Positions 47,201-56,473 of a stretch of 64,000 nt of DNA are shown here, one piece after another; the stretch's first letter is position 1; each line of letters opens with the position of its first letter. The translations under genes and the position numbers were made by a program. Source of the stretch: Clostridium pasteurianum (GTDB lineage Bacteria > Bacillota > Clostridia > Clostridiales > Clostridiaceae); assembly GCF_001705235.1 (NCBI RefSeq), contig NZ_MCGV01000001.1, forward strand, positions 3,910,181-3,974,180, given 5' to 3'. The notes beneath the pieces were generated by a model. That model made no database searches. It saw only the letters and a list, made by a program, of their open reading frames with translations, and had not been told where the DNA came from.

Positions 47201-48120
47201 CAAAAGTATATAACATACGTAGAGCAGATGAAGGCGTAACTGTACATTTTAAAAATCCAAGTGGCTGGGGAGCACCATATGTGTACTATTATGATGCTTC
47301 AGGTAATAAAGGAGCAAATTGGCCAGGAATAAAGATGACCAGCGAAGGCAATGGATGGTATTCATATACTATTCAAGGCTGGACAACTGCAAAGGTATTG
47401 TTTACTGATGGTACAAATCAAACTCCAGGAAAGAACCAGCCAGGACTTGATGTTACAGGAGAAGAATGGTATGAAAATGGAATATGGTATGCATCTAACC
47501 CAGATGGCTTAACTGCAGCTGCAAGTGTAAAGGGTGGAAATTATACGTCAGCACAGATGGTATCACTTACAGCAACAAGTTCAGATGCAACGATATACTA
47601 TACTACTGATGGAACAGATCCAGGAGTAAGCAGTACAAAATATACGGGACCAATTAATATAGCTAAAACTACTACACTTAAGTTTATTGCAGTAGATGCA
47701 AAAGGCAATAAATCAGCTATTTATACAGAAACATATCAAATAAATCCAGTAAGCGATTTTGTAACGGTTCACTTTAAAAATCCAAGTGGTTGGGGAGCAC
47801 CATACGTGTACTATTATGACGCTTCAGGCAAAAAAGGAGCAAATTGGCCAGGAATAAAAATGATTAGTGAAGGCAATGGATGGTATTCATATACTATTAA
47901 AAATTGGACAAGTGCAAAAGTATTATTTACTGATGGCAGAAATCAAACTCCAGGCAAAAACCAGCCAGGATATGATGTTACAGGAGAAGAATGGTGTGAA
48001 AATGGAACATGGTATCAAAGTAATCCTGATGCTAATTCAATTATAAGAGCACAATCTGCTTCAACAAAATTAGGATTATGTATGAAAAATATATTAGTTC
48101 CAGACCTTAGTTTTAGATAA
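44257..48120 (+). CDS. Secreted GH31 alpha-glucosidase with starch-binding modules (paralog 1)
   Basis: 1287-residue extracellular glycoside hydrolase family 31 enzyme, expected to act on alpha-glucans. A basic N-terminus and hydrophobic segment (LYCFVAAALVVNTVP) act as the signal peptide. A beta-sandwich (about 60-240) precedes the catalytic barrel. By family analogy the nucleophile is D426 (GFWNDECDED) and the acid/base D480 (YGMWSGDIDTGF). The C-terminus has two Fn3-like chitobiase-C repeats (about 828-990), a CBM26-type starch-binding module (993-1085), a third Fn3-like repeat (1087-1166) and a second CBM26 (1169-1258). A 28-residue tail (after NPDAN) is absent from paralog 2. Highly similar to the next gene. 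Confidence 0.9.
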   Translation: MSSVNKRPIWKKTLYCFVAAALVVNTVPQTLRLNTAADFNTSIKANSVKAASNISAKLTGDTLTITNGSDQTSIQICEPQLFRVDYKPGGKSSDKTLVVDPDKKWSTGNIVSSDLDSDPMVVTTKKMVLKISKSDLSISAYDMQGKMILKQNSVASKNVNFTHNSGDRFYGANGYNIKDDSSKGMIRNGNTPVYAGYQGHCGAPFIWSNDGYGVLVDSDGGNFSIEDTSLSYNGDSKTDTDYYVMLGNPKEVMSEESDVSGKAPMFPKWATGFTNTQWGWQNSLSGSGTDEDKLKSVINTYRSKQIPIDNFCLDFDWKQWGQDNYGEFKWNTDNFPSSESGQLKQYMDSKGLKLTGIMKPRVLFNSQQANYVASQNWWLPGDKAQNDYCCKKDMENVNFAIPELRTWWWNHIQDAFDKGIVGFWNDECDEDSNFGNFGNMNMERAIYDGQRGYKNQRVWSINRNYYSGAQRYAYGMWSGDIDTGFQSMANQRERMLSAVNLGEARWGMDTGGFNSGNPSSENYARWVEFSAFTPIFRVHGNQDQVRYPWAFGSTAESAAKKVMQLRYELMPYVYSYDRNLSQTGLGLVRSLMMEYPNDANTANDKEAWMFGDYMLVSPVVEQGQTSKNIYLPAGKWIDYNTGKQYDGGQTINYAVNSNTWDDVPIFMKSGAIIPTQDYEDYVGEKKITDVYVDAFPGTEASNFDYYDDDGNTYNYEKGSYFDQKMTLQKDNGSTYVEFNIGKNSGSYTPDLQNYIVKVHSKALNTVTSNGQALKQCSSYDELKNASGEGYATGTDKYGDVTYVKVAAGDAKDIIVPTTAEPASLTVTPSVKGGTYASAQNVSLTASRPGSTIYYTLDGTEPTENSTKYTAPITIDSNTTIKAIAVDAQGNKSDVDTENYTINIPLTASADLAEGTYYGAKTVTLTASKQNAVIYYTTDGTTPTSSSTKYTAPIILNPAKDSQTLKFIAVDAANPNNVSDVYTKVYNIRRADEGVTVHFKNPSGWGAPYVYYYDASGNKGANWPGIKMTSEGNGWYSYTIQGWTTAKVLFTDGTNQTPGKNQPGLDVTGEEWYENGIWYASNPDGLTAAASVKGGNYTSAQMVSLTATSSDATIYYTTDGTDPGVSSTKYTGPINIAKTTTLKFIAVDAKGNKSAIYTETYQINPVSDFVTVHFKNPSGWGAPYVYYYDASGKKGANWPGIKMISEGNGWYSYTIKNWTSAKVLFTDGRNQTPGKNQPGYDVTGEEWCENGTWYQSNPDANSIIRAQSASTKLGLCMKNILVPDLSFR

Positions 48121-48144
48121 AGTATATTGAAATGACCTAAAATT

Positions 48145-48228
48145 GGGTTGTTGCATTAATAATTAAATTAATTGGTTACTGATTTTAAGTTGCACTATAT
48201 TATTTTATTTGATGTAACAACCCTTTTA
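48145..48228 (+). terminator. Hairpin between the two GH31 genes
   Basis: GGGTTGTTGCAT (from 48145) pairs with ATGTAACAACCC (to 48223) with one G-U, loop about 55 nt, then TTTTA. The second GH31 gene may therefore be transcribed from its own promoter or by read-through. Confidence 0.6.
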
Positions 48229-48325
48229 GATTTAAAATTTATACATTTATGATTTAATATATATGAATTTAAATAACTAAAATGAGAAAAATTAAAACAA
48301 AATATTGAAAGGTGGTAAACATTAA

Positions 48326-51300
48326 ATGGACAATACTAAAAGGAACTGTTTATGTAAAAAGACGTTATATTGTCTTGTTGCTGCCGCGTTAGTAGTAAGC
48401 GCTCATCCTAAAGTTTTAAGCTCAAATGTTGTAAAAGCTGATACTAATACGAAAACTATTGTAAGTTGTAAAGTAGCTTCGCCAAAGAAATTTTCTGCTA
48501 AATTAAAGGGTAATGTATTGAAGATTAAAAAGGGTGCTGATAAAACAGACATACAGATATGTGAGCCTCAACTTTTTAAGGTTGATTATAAACCAGGCGG
48601 AAAATCAAGTAAGGATACCTTAGTCATAGATTCTAATAAAAAATGGAGTAAAGTTAAAATAGAAGCAAGTGATCTTAAATCGGATCCTATGATTATAAAG
48701 ACCTCAAAAATGACTTTAAAAATAAGTAAAACGGATTTAAGTATTTCTGTTTATGATTTACAAGATAAATTGATCTTAAAACAAGCTTCAGTTGCAAGTA
48801 AGAGCGTAAATTTTACACATAATTCTGGAGATAGATTTTATGGGGTAAGTGGATACAATGTTAACGATGATTCAAGTAAAGGAATGCTTAGAAGTGGCAA
48901 TACATCTGTTTATGCAGGGTATCAAGGACACTGTGGAGCACCATTTATATGGAGTAATGATGGATATGGAGTACTTGTAGATTCAGATGGAGGAAACTTT
49001 TCAGTAGGAGATACATCTCTTAGCTATAATGGGGATTCTAAAACCGATACAGATTATTATGTGATGGTAGGAAGTCCTAAGGAGGTTATGTCAGAGGAAG
49101 CTGATGTATCAGGTAAAGCACCAATGTTTCCAAAATGGGCAACTGGTTTTACAAATACTCAATGGGGATGGAAGAATTCATTATCAGGAAGTGGAACTGA
49201 TGAAGACAAGCTTAAAAGTGTAATTAATACCTATCGTTCTAAGCAAATTCCAATAGATAACTTCTGTCTTGATTTTGATTGGAAAGAGTGGGGGCAGGAC
49301 AACTATGGTGAATTTAAATGGAATACAGATAATTTCCCATCTGCAGAGTCGGGTGAGCTTAAACAGTATATGGATTCCAAGGGACTTAAATTAACAGGAA
49401 TAATGAAACCAAGAATTCTCAAAGATTCAGTTCAGGCAGATTATGTAACATCAAAAAATTGGTGGCTTCCAGGTGATTCAGCACAGAGTGATTACTGCTG
49501 CGGAAAACAAATGGAGAATGTAAACTTTGCAATACCTGAGCTTAGAACCTGGTGGTGGAAGCATATACAAGATGCTTTTGATAAAGGTATTGTAGGTTTC
49601 TGGAATGATGAATGTGATGAGGATACTAAGTTCGGTAATTTTGGAAACATGAACATGGAAAGAGCCATATATGATGGTCAAAGAGAATATAAAAACCAAA
49701 GAGTATGGTCACTTAATAGATGTTATTATGGAGGAGCCCAGAGATATGCTTATGGCATGTGGTCTGGAGATATAAATAGCGGCTTTCAAAGCATGGCAAA
49801 TCAACGTGAAAGAATGCTTTCAGCAGTTAACTTAGGTGAGGCTAGATGGGGAATGGATACAGGTGGATTTAATGGTGATGATCCATCAAGTGAGAACTAC
49901 GCAAGATGGGTTGAGTTCAGTGCATTTACACCTATATTTAGAGTCCATGGTCAAGAGGATAAAGTACGTTATCCATGGGCATTTGGTAGCACTGCGGAAT
50001 CTGCTGCGAAGAAAGTTATGCAGTTAAGATATGAATTAATGCCATATGTATACTCATATGATAGAAACTTATCACAAACTGGATTAGGACTTGTAAGATC
50101 ACTCATGATGGAATATCCTAATGATGCTAATACAGCAAATGATAAGGAAGCATGGATGTTTGGAGATTATATGCTTGTATCACCAGTTGTTGAAGAAGGA
50201 CAAACATCAAAGAGCATATATTTACCAGCAGGAAATTGGATAGATTATAAGACAGGTCGCCAATATACAGGTGGGCAAAGTATAAATTATGCTGTAAATT
50301 CAACTACCTGGGATGATGTTCCTATATTTATAAAGAGTGGTGCAATAATTCCTACACAGGACTATGAAAACTATGTAGGTGAAAAGAAAATAACTGACGT
50401 ATATGTAGATGCTTTTCCAGGAGCAGACACTTCAACCTTTGATTACTATGATGATGATGGAAATACTTATAATTATGAGAATGATGGTTACTTTGATCAA
50501 AAAATGACACTTCAAAGAGCCTGTGATTCAAAAGCTGTACAATTTAATATAAGTTCAAAGAAAGGCAGCTATAAATCCGATTTGAAAAATTATATAGTTA
50601 AAATGCACGTAAAAGCAAATGGAGATGTTACTGTAGGAGGACGTAAGTTAACCAAATATGCAAGTTATGATGAGCTAAAGAAAGCAACAGGAGAAGGATA
50701 TGCAGCTGGAACTGACATATATGGTAGTGTTACCTATGTAAAAGTTTATGCAGGACATGCAAAACATATAAATATACCGTGTAATCCTGTTCAATTAACA
50801 GCTTATGCAGATGTAAAAGGAGGAACTTATACATCACCTCAAAAGGTTTCACTTACAGCTTCAGATCCAAATGCATCAATATATTATACTACTAATGGAA
50901 CTGAACCAACTGCTTCAAGCACAAAATACACAGGACCAATTACAATAGATTCAAGTAAAATACTTAAGTTTATAGTAAGAGATTCTAAAGGCAATGAATC
51001 AGATGTATATACTGAGAAATACATTACTTATATAAAAGTACACTATAAAAACCCAAGTGGCTGGGGAGAACCAAATGTATATTATGATAATGCCGCTGGT
51101 GGAGTAAAAGGAGCAAATTGGCCAGGCGTAAAGATGAATAATGATGGTAATGGATGGTATTCCTACATTATTAAAGATACAACAGCTGCTAAAGCTACCT
51201 TTAATGATGGGACTAATAAAAGTGCAGCCGTTGATGTTACAGGAGAAGAGTGGTATAAAGATGGAGCATTATATCAGTACAATCCAGAAATAACTATTTC

Positions 51301-51802
51301 TCCAAGTTTAAAAGAGGGAAGATATGCAGGAAGTCAAACACTATCACTTACGTCATCAGATCCAAATGCAACAATATATTATACTATTGATGGAACTGTA
51401 CCAACCAGTAATAGTACAAAATATACTGGGCCCATTACAATAGATTCAAGTAGAACAATTGAATTTATAGCTGTAGATGCTAATGGAGACAAATCACAGG
51501 CATATTCACAAAAATATAATATCTATATGAAAGTTCACTTCAAAAATATAAGTACTTGGGGAGAACCTAATATATATTTTTATGGGGCTACAGGTGGAGT
51601 AACGGGACCAGCATGGCCAGGAGCAAAAATGACTAGCGATGGCAATGGATGGTATTCATATACTATCGAAAATGCTTCAAGTGCTAATATACTATTTAAT
51701 GATGGAACGAATCAAGTTCCAGCTCATAATGTACCAGGATTTGTGGTTTCAGGTGAAGAATGGTACAAGGATGGAGCATGGTATAAAACTAATCCTAATT
51801 AA
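48326..51802 (+). CDS. Secreted GH31 alpha-glucosidase with starch-binding modules (paralog 2)
   Basis: 1158-residue tandem paralog of the preceding gene. It has the same start context (AGGTGGTAAA before ATG) and signal peptide (LYCLVAAALVVSA). The likely nucleophile is D428 in GFWNDECDED and the acid/base D482 in YGMWSGDINSGF. The C-terminus alternates Fn3-like repeat (about 827-905), CBM26 (901-986), Fn3-like repeat (989-1066) and CBM26 (1067-1157), one Fn3-like repeat fewer than paralog 1. The catalytic half is close to identical in places: a 110-bp stretch (49175-49284) equals 45100-45209 exactly. The N-terminus and C-terminal modules diverge, suggesting gene conversion in the core. Confidence 0.9.
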   Translation: MDNTKRNCLCKKTLYCLVAAALVVSAHPKVLSSNVVKADTNTKTIVSCKVASPKKFSAKLKGNVLKIKKGADKTDIQICEPQLFKVDYKPGGKSSKDTLVIDSNKKWSKVKIEASDLKSDPMIIKTSKMTLKISKTDLSISVYDLQDKLILKQASVASKSVNFTHNSGDRFYGVSGYNVNDDSSKGMLRSGNTSVYAGYQGHCGAPFIWSNDGYGVLVDSDGGNFSVGDTSLSYNGDSKTDTDYYVMVGSPKEVMSEEADVSGKAPMFPKWATGFTNTQWGWKNSLSGSGTDEDKLKSVINTYRSKQIPIDNFCLDFDWKEWGQDNYGEFKWNTDNFPSAESGELKQYMDSKGLKLTGIMKPRILKDSVQADYVTSKNWWLPGDSAQSDYCCGKQMENVNFAIPELRTWWWKHIQDAFDKGIVGFWNDECDEDTKFGNFGNMNMERAIYDGQREYKNQRVWSLNRCYYGGAQRYAYGMWSGDINSGFQSMANQRERMLSAVNLGEARWGMDTGGFNGDDPSSENYARWVEFSAFTPIFRVHGQEDKVRYPWAFGSTAESAAKKVMQLRYELMPYVYSYDRNLSQTGLGLVRSLMMEYPNDANTANDKEAWMFGDYMLVSPVVEEGQTSKSIYLPAGNWIDYKTGRQYTGGQSINYAVNSTTWDDVPIFIKSGAIIPTQDYENYVGEKKITDVYVDAFPGADTSTFDYYDDDGNTYNYENDGYFDQKMTLQRACDSKAVQFNISSKKGSYKSDLKNYIVKMHVKANGDVTVGGRKLTKYASYDELKKATGEGYAAGTDIYGSVTYVKVYAGHAKHINIPCNPVQLTAYADVKGGTYTSPQKVSLTASDPNASIYYTTNGTEPTASSTKYTGPITIDSSKILKFIVRDSKGNESDVYTEKYITYIKVHYKNPSGWGEPNVYYDNAAGGVKGANWPGVKMNNDGNGWYSYIIKDTTAAKATFNDGTNKSAAVDVTGEEWYKDGALYQYNPEITISPSLKEGRYAGSQTLSLTSSDPNATIYYTIDGTVPTSNSTKYTGPITIDSSRTIEFIAVDANGDKSQAYSQKYNIYMKVHFKNISTWGEPNIYFYGATGGVTGPAWPGAKMTSDGNGWYSYTIENASSANILFNDGTNQVPAHNVPGFVVSGEEWYKDGAWYKTNPN

Positions 51803-51812
51803 TAACAAAAGG

Positions 51813-51839
51813 GATGTCGCTTATTGCGGCATCTTTTTT
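51813..51839 (+). terminator. Terminator after GH31 paralog 2
   Basis: GATGTCGC (51813-51820) / GCGGCATC (51826-51833) with a 5-nt loop and one G-U pair, then TTTTTT. Confidence 0.88.
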
Positions 51840-51981
51840 GAATTTACAATATTTTTTTATAGAAAAAATTTAATCACATAGAGTTCACATAAACTTTTGA
51901 TATTTGTACAGTAAATTGTGTTTTATAATTTTTACATAATAACTTAAGGATGCAAATTACAATAAGGGGAGTGAACTTTAA

Positions 51982-54180
51982 ATGAGAAAAATTAGTTTTA
52001 CCAAAGAAAATATAGCTTTAACTATAATTGTGATATTATCATCAATATTAAACTTTGTAAATTTAAGTATAGAGGGAACTGGAAATGCATATTATGCAGC
52101 AGCGGTAAAGAGCATGACTATGAGCTTTAAGAATTTCTTTTTTGTAGCTTTTGATCCTTCTGGATTTGTAAGTATTGATAAACCGCCGCTTGGATTCTGG
52201 TTTCAAGCAATATCTGCTAAAATATTTGGATACAGTGGTGTAAGTATATTATTACCTTCGGCATTAGCAGGAGTAATTTCTGTTATATTAATATACATAA
52301 TAGTCAAAAAATCTTTTGGAAGTGCGGCAGGACTTTTTTCAGCATTATTTCTTTCTATAACACCAATTTTTGTAGCTGTAAGTAGAAATAATACTATAGA
52401 TAACATACTTATAATGTTTTTACTATTAGCAATGTGGGCACTTACAGTTGCAGCTGAGAAAGGGAAAATGAAGTATTTAATAATAAGTTTAGCTCTTGTG
52501 GGATTTGGCTTTAATGTAAAAATGCTAGAAGCATACATGGTTATTCCAGCTATATATATAACGTATCTTCTTACAACAACTATATCTATTAAGAAAAGGT
52601 TAATAAATTTAGTTTGTGGAACTCTTATTTTAGTGGTTGTTTCTTTATCTTGGGCATTTGCTGTTGATTTATTTCCTGCATCAAGTAGACCATATGTGGA
52701 TAGTAGTAGTAATAATACAGTAATAAATTTAATATTCGGACATAATGGTTCGGAGAGATTATCCTTTAGTTCTAAACAAGGTGGCCCTGGTGGTGGAAAA
52801 TCTATGCCGGGAAATTTAAAGAATTCTTCAAGTGTTAATATCCAAGGTGGACCAGGAGGCCAAGGAAGGCCAGGAGGCTCAAGTAGTAACAGCAGCAAGA
52901 TGCAGGACGGTCCAGGAGGTTCAAGTTCAAGTAGTAAGATTGGTAACATGCAAGGTGGACCAGGAGGTCAGGGAGGCCCAGGTGGACAAGACAGTAATTC
53001 ATCAGGATTCCAAACATCAACATTTGGTGGAACTGTTACTGCAGGAGTGACAAGATTATTTTCTAAAAATACACTTGCAGATCAAGTAGTGTGGTTTTTA
53101 CCACTTGCAATGTTTGGATTTATAGCATCTGTGCTTAAGGAAAAATTAAGATTCCGTCTTGATAATAAGAGAAAACAATCTATTGTAATGTGGTTTATGT
53201 GGTTCTTGCCTGAATTTATATATTTCAGCTTTAATACAGGTACATGGCATCCATATTACTTAACAATGTTCGCCCCTCCAACAGCAGCTTTGGCTGGAAT
53301 AGGAGTCACTTGTTTGTGGGAACTTTATGAAGAGGGTGGATGGAAAGCTTACTTATTACCAGTAGCTTTTGCAGTAAACGGAGCAACTCAGTTACTTATG
53401 CTTTCATTTTTTATAAGTTCATTAAGTATTGCAAAAGTATTAATGATAATAGTAGTTTTACTAAATATTGTACCGTCTATAATACTTTTAGTATTGAATA
53501 TAACGGGTATGAAAATAGAGGATTTAAAAGATGTTGAGTTTAAGAAAAAACTAACATGTTTGGTTATAGCAGGACTAATAGTAGCGCCACTTATAGGCTC
53601 GGGTGCTGTGCTTACTACAGCAGTTAATAGTTCATTCCCAGTAGCAGGCCTAGAAATTTTATCGAGCGGCGGTCACGGCATGGGAGGTGGCAATATTGGT
53701 ATGACTCAAGGTGGAAATAATTCTAACTCAAAACTTATTCAATTTCTAGAAAAGAATAAGACCAGTAGTGAAAAGTATCTACTTGTAGTTCAAAATGCTA
53801 ATTCAGCATCAGAGTTAATAGTACAAACTGGAGAGCCCGTAATGTGCTTAGGTGGATTCATGGGCAATGATAAGATACTTACACTGGCTCAATTTAAAGA
53901 ATTGGTTAAGCAAGGTAAAATAAGGTATGTTATGGTTGGTGGCGGAGGTGGAGGAAACTCCAGCAGTGAAATAATGAATTGGGTTCAAAAAATGGGTAAA
54001 TTAGTGGATTCAAGTGAATATAGCAATCAGAAAACTCAAACTACCACTAAACAAAATGCAGTTAGTAGTAAAAGTTCAAGTGACCAAAGTAAAGGTGGAA
54101 ATGCACAAGGTAGAATGGACGGAATGAACTCACAATTATATGATTTAAAATCTTATGCAGATAGTATTAAAAACAAATAG
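51982..54180 (+). CDS. YkcB-like GT39-family membrane glycosyltransferase with Gly-rich loop
   Basis: 732-residue polytopic membrane protein of the ArnT/PMT-like glycosyltransferase group, closest in type to Bacillus YkcB. An early FDPSGFVSIDKPPLGFWF loop carries the acidic residues expected to bind a lipid-linked sugar. About 11 hydrophobic helices follow. Between helices (about residues 262-348) sits a low-complexity loop with repeated GGPGG units separated by Ser/Asn runs, unusual for the family. The C-terminal extracellular part has more Gly-rich patches (GGHGMGGGNIGM, MVGGGGGGNSS). galU follows after 20 nt, suggesting joint cell-surface glycosylation. Confidence 0.85.
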   Translation: MRKISFTKENIALTIIVILSSILNFVNLSIEGTGNAYYAAAVKSMTMSFKNFFFVAFDPSGFVSIDKPPLGFWFQAISAKIFGYSGVSILLPSALAGVISVILIYIIVKKSFGSAAGLFSALFLSITPIFVAVSRNNTIDNILIMFLLLAMWALTVAAEKGKMKYLIISLALVGFGFNVKMLEAYMVIPAIYITYLLTTTISIKKRLINLVCGTLILVVVSLSWAFAVDLFPASSRPYVDSSSNNTVINLIFGHNGSERLSFSSKQGGPGGGKSMPGNLKNSSSVNIQGGPGGQGRPGGSSSNSSKMQDGPGGSSSSSKIGNMQGGPGGQGGPGGQDSNSSGFQTSTFGGTVTAGVTRLFSKNTLADQVVWFLPLAMFGFIASVLKEKLRFRLDNKRKQSIVMWFMWFLPEFIYFSFNTGTWHPYYLTMFAPPTAALAGIGVTCLWELYEEGGWKAYLLPVAFAVNGATQLLMLSFFISSLSIAKVLMIIVVLLNIVPSIILLVLNITGMKIEDLKDVEFKKKLTCLVIAGLIVAPLIGSGAVLTTAVNSSFPVAGLEILSSGGHGMGGGNIGMTQGGNNSNSKLIQFLEKNKTSSEKYLLVVQNANSASELIVQTGEPVMCLGGFMGNDKILTLAQFKELVKQGKIRYVMVGGGGGGNSSSEIMNWVQKMGKLVDSSEYSNQKTQTTTKQNAVSSKSSSDQSKGGNAQGRMDGMNSQLYDLKSYADSIKNK

Positions 54181-54200
54181 TAACGAAAGGTGGCAATATT

Positions 54201-55064
54201 ATGAAAATTAGAAAGGCAGTGATACCAGCAGTTGGCTTAGGAACTAGATTCCTACCAGCTACAAAAGCTCAGCCAAAGGAAATGTTACCAATAGTTGATA
54301 AACCGACAATTCAATATATAGTTGAAGAAGCAGTTGCAGCAGGTATTGAGGAAATATTAATAATAATTGGCAGAAACAAAAAATCCATTGAAGATCACTT
54401 TGATAAATCAGTAGAACTTGAAGAAGAATTAAGAAATAGCAATAAAAATGAATTACTTAAAGTAGTTCAAAACGTAAGTATTATGGTTAATATATGTTAT
54501 ATAAGGCAGAAAGAACCTAGAGGGTTAGGTCATGCTATAAGTCTTGCTGAAAGTTTTGCTGGAAATGAAGCCTTTGCGGTTATGCTTGGCGATGACATAG
54601 TTGATAACAAAGTGCCATGTTTAAAACAACTTATGGATTGCTACGATAAATACAATACATCTATTTTGGGTGTTCAAGAAGTTGATAAGAAGGATGTATC
54701 AAAGTACGGAATCGTAGATGGATTAGAAATTGAAGATAAGGTATGCAAGGTTAAAAATTTAGTGGAAAAGCCTAAAATAGAAGAAGCACCTTCCAATATA
54801 GCTATTTTAGGTAGATATATAATAACACCATCGATATTTCCAGTATTAAAGAATACTAAACCTGGAAAAGGTGGAGAGGTTCAACTTACAGATGCTTTAG
54901 AAGAATTACTTGAAAAAGAAGCAATATATTCGTATTGTTTTGAGGGGAAGAGATATGATATAGGAGATAAATTGGGATTCGTGAAAGCTAATATTGAGTT
55001 TGCTCTTAAAAATAATAATTTAAGAGAAGATCTTATGAGATATCTTTCAACTATAGAGTTTTAA
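54201..55064 (+). CDS. galU: UTP-glucose-1-phosphate uridylyltransferase
   Basis: 287-residue enzyme making UDP-glucose. It shows KAVIPAVGLGTRFLPATKAQPKEMLPI, the signature nucleotide-binding loop, VEEAVAAGIEEI, MLGDDIVD, and KPGKGGEVQLTDALEEL. Full length. ATG 54201 lies 20 nt after the YkcB-like gene, with AAAGGTGG as ribosome site. UDP-glucose would feed surface polysaccharide or glycolipid donors for that transferase. Confidence 0.97.
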   Translation: MKIRKAVIPAVGLGTRFLPATKAQPKEMLPIVDKPTIQYIVEEAVAAGIEEILIIIGRNKKSIEDHFDKSVELEEELRNSNKNELLKVVQNVSIMVNICYIRQKEPRGLGHAISLAESFAGNEAFAVMLGDDIVDNKVPCLKQLMDCYDKYNTSILGVQEVDKKDVSKYGIVDGLEIEDKVCKVKNLVEKPKIEEAPSNIAILGRYIITPSIFPVLKNTKPGKGGEVQLTDALEELLEKEAIYSYCFEGKRYDIGDKLGFVKANIEFALKNNNLREDLMRYLSTIEF

Positions 55065-55103
55065 TAGTTAAGCTTTATTTAAGTGATCTCATGAGAAATA
55101 CAG

Positions 55104-55138
55104 ATTCTAGGGTACTTTATGCTCTCTAGAATTTTTTG
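55104..55138 (+). terminator. Terminator after galU
   Basis: ATTCTAG (55104-55110) / CTAGAAT (55126-55132) followed by TTTTTTG. It overlaps the last codons of the convergent MATE gene. Confidence 0.7.
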
Positions 55139-56444
55139 TTTCTCCCTTAAAATAGAATAATAACCTTAAAGCAAAACCAGAAACCCAACCAGCAGGAATC
55201 CCAAGCCATATTCCGCTTACACCAATTTTATATGACATAAATATTGATATAGGCAGTTGAATACACCATAGAGATACTATAGTTGAAATCATAGCAGAAA
55301 TTGAATCGCCACGTCCAAGTAGAACGCCATTTGTTACATTCATAGCCGAGTAGGCAATATAAAAAGATCCTACTATTAAAAGATAATTTTTTCCTATGCT
55401 AATAACAGAAGTATCTTTTACAAAAAGTCTCATTAAGTTTTTGGAGAAGATCACAACTATTACAGAAATTATTAAGCATATAATAAAACCAATTATGAAA
55501 GTAGAAATAAATCCTTTTTTAACTCTTGATTTTTTATTTGCACCAAGATTTTGTGCGGTAAAAACAGACAATGCATCTCCTAAATTAGCAGCAGGCATTT
55601 GCGCAAAAGAATCAAGCTTTGAAGCTGCTGCAAAAGCTGCAATAGAGGTTTCACCGAAACTGTTTATTAAAATCTGATTAACTATGAGACCACCAGATAA
55701 AAACAATTTTTGAATGGCAGCGGGAAGTCCTATTTTTAAACTTAATTTAAATACATATGTGCTGAAATTTATATTTTTTATATTAAATTTAAATTCAGAA
55801 TATGACCTATTAAAGTAAATAAAAATTCCTATAAAAGAAATGGTCTGAGATATTATTGTTGCAAATGCTGCTCCGTAAGATTTACTTTTGAAGATTACTA
55901 TAAATAGAATGTCTAAAAATATATTTGCAGCGGTAGACAGTATGAGAAAATATAGTGGAGTTTTTGAGTCTCCAATGCCTCTTAAAATACTGCTTATGGT
56001 GTTATAACCAAAGGAACCAATAGTTCCAAGCATAAGAATTTTAAAGAATAAATTTGCTTCATTCATAAGAGTGTAAGGAACTTTGAAGAAAATTAATATA
56101 TATTTACTAAATATAATTCCTAGTATTGTAATTAATATTGATGTAATTAATATAAATACATATGAGGTATCAATAGCTTGTTTTACTTTAGCTATATTTT
56201 TTTCACCATAGAATTTTGCTGTGAGTATATTTGTACCTAAAGTTAATCCTATAATTATGAGGAATATGGCAAAGTTTATGTTAAAGCAGTCACTGACTAC
56301 AGCAAGAGAATTTTTACCTAGGAAGTTTCCAACAATTATACTATCTATAGTGTTGTATAATTGTTGGAATAAGTTACCTAAGAGTATTGGTAAAGTAAAT
56401 TTTAATATAACTGTACGTTCATTCCCTATAGTTAAATCTTTCAT
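55107..56444 (-). CDS. MATE family multidrug/cation efflux pump
   Basis: 445-residue inner-membrane transporter with about 12 helices in two homologous halves. It begins KDLTIGNERTVILKFTLPILLGNLFQQLYNTIDSIIVGNFLG, the usual start of the NorM/DinF-related MATE group. It exports drugs or metabolites using the sodium or proton gradient. It is divergent from a MocR-type regulator, with repeated GGTACA sites between them, so that regulator probably controls it. The substrate is unknown. Confidence 0.93.
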   Translation of the reverse strand: MKDLTIGNERTVILKFTLPILLGNLFQQLYNTIDSIIVGNFLGKNSLAVVSDCFNINFAIFLIIIGLTLGTNILTAKFYGEKNIAKVKQAIDTSYVFILITSILITILGIIFSKYILIFFKVPYTLMNEANLFFKILMLGTIGSFGYNTISSILRGIGDSKTPLYFLILSTAANIFLDILFIVIFKSKSYGAAFATIISQTISFIGIFIYFNRSYSEFKFNIKNINFSTYVFKLSLKIGLPAAIQKLFLSGGLIVNQILINSFGETSIAAFAAASKLDSFAQMPAANLGDALSVFTAQNLGANKKSRVKKGFISTFIIGFIICLIISVIVVIFSKNLMRLFVKDTSVISIGKNYLLIVGSFYIAYSAMNVTNGVLLGRGDSISAMISTIVSLWCIQLPISIFMSYKIGVSGIWLGIPAGWVSGFALRLLFYFKGETKNSREHKVP

Positions 56445-56473
56445 GTTAAAGTCTCCTCTTTAAAAATGTTATA

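Noticed and set aside
42524-51802. Idea that the LamG gene and the GH31 pair form one operon
   Set aside because: They are divergently oriented with a 600-bp regulatory region between them.
52203-52949. 248-codon minus-strand ORF rich in proline and leucine
   Set aside because: It is the mirror of the Gly-rich GGPGG coding region and membrane helices of the YkcB-like gene; the plus-strand gene is clearly real.
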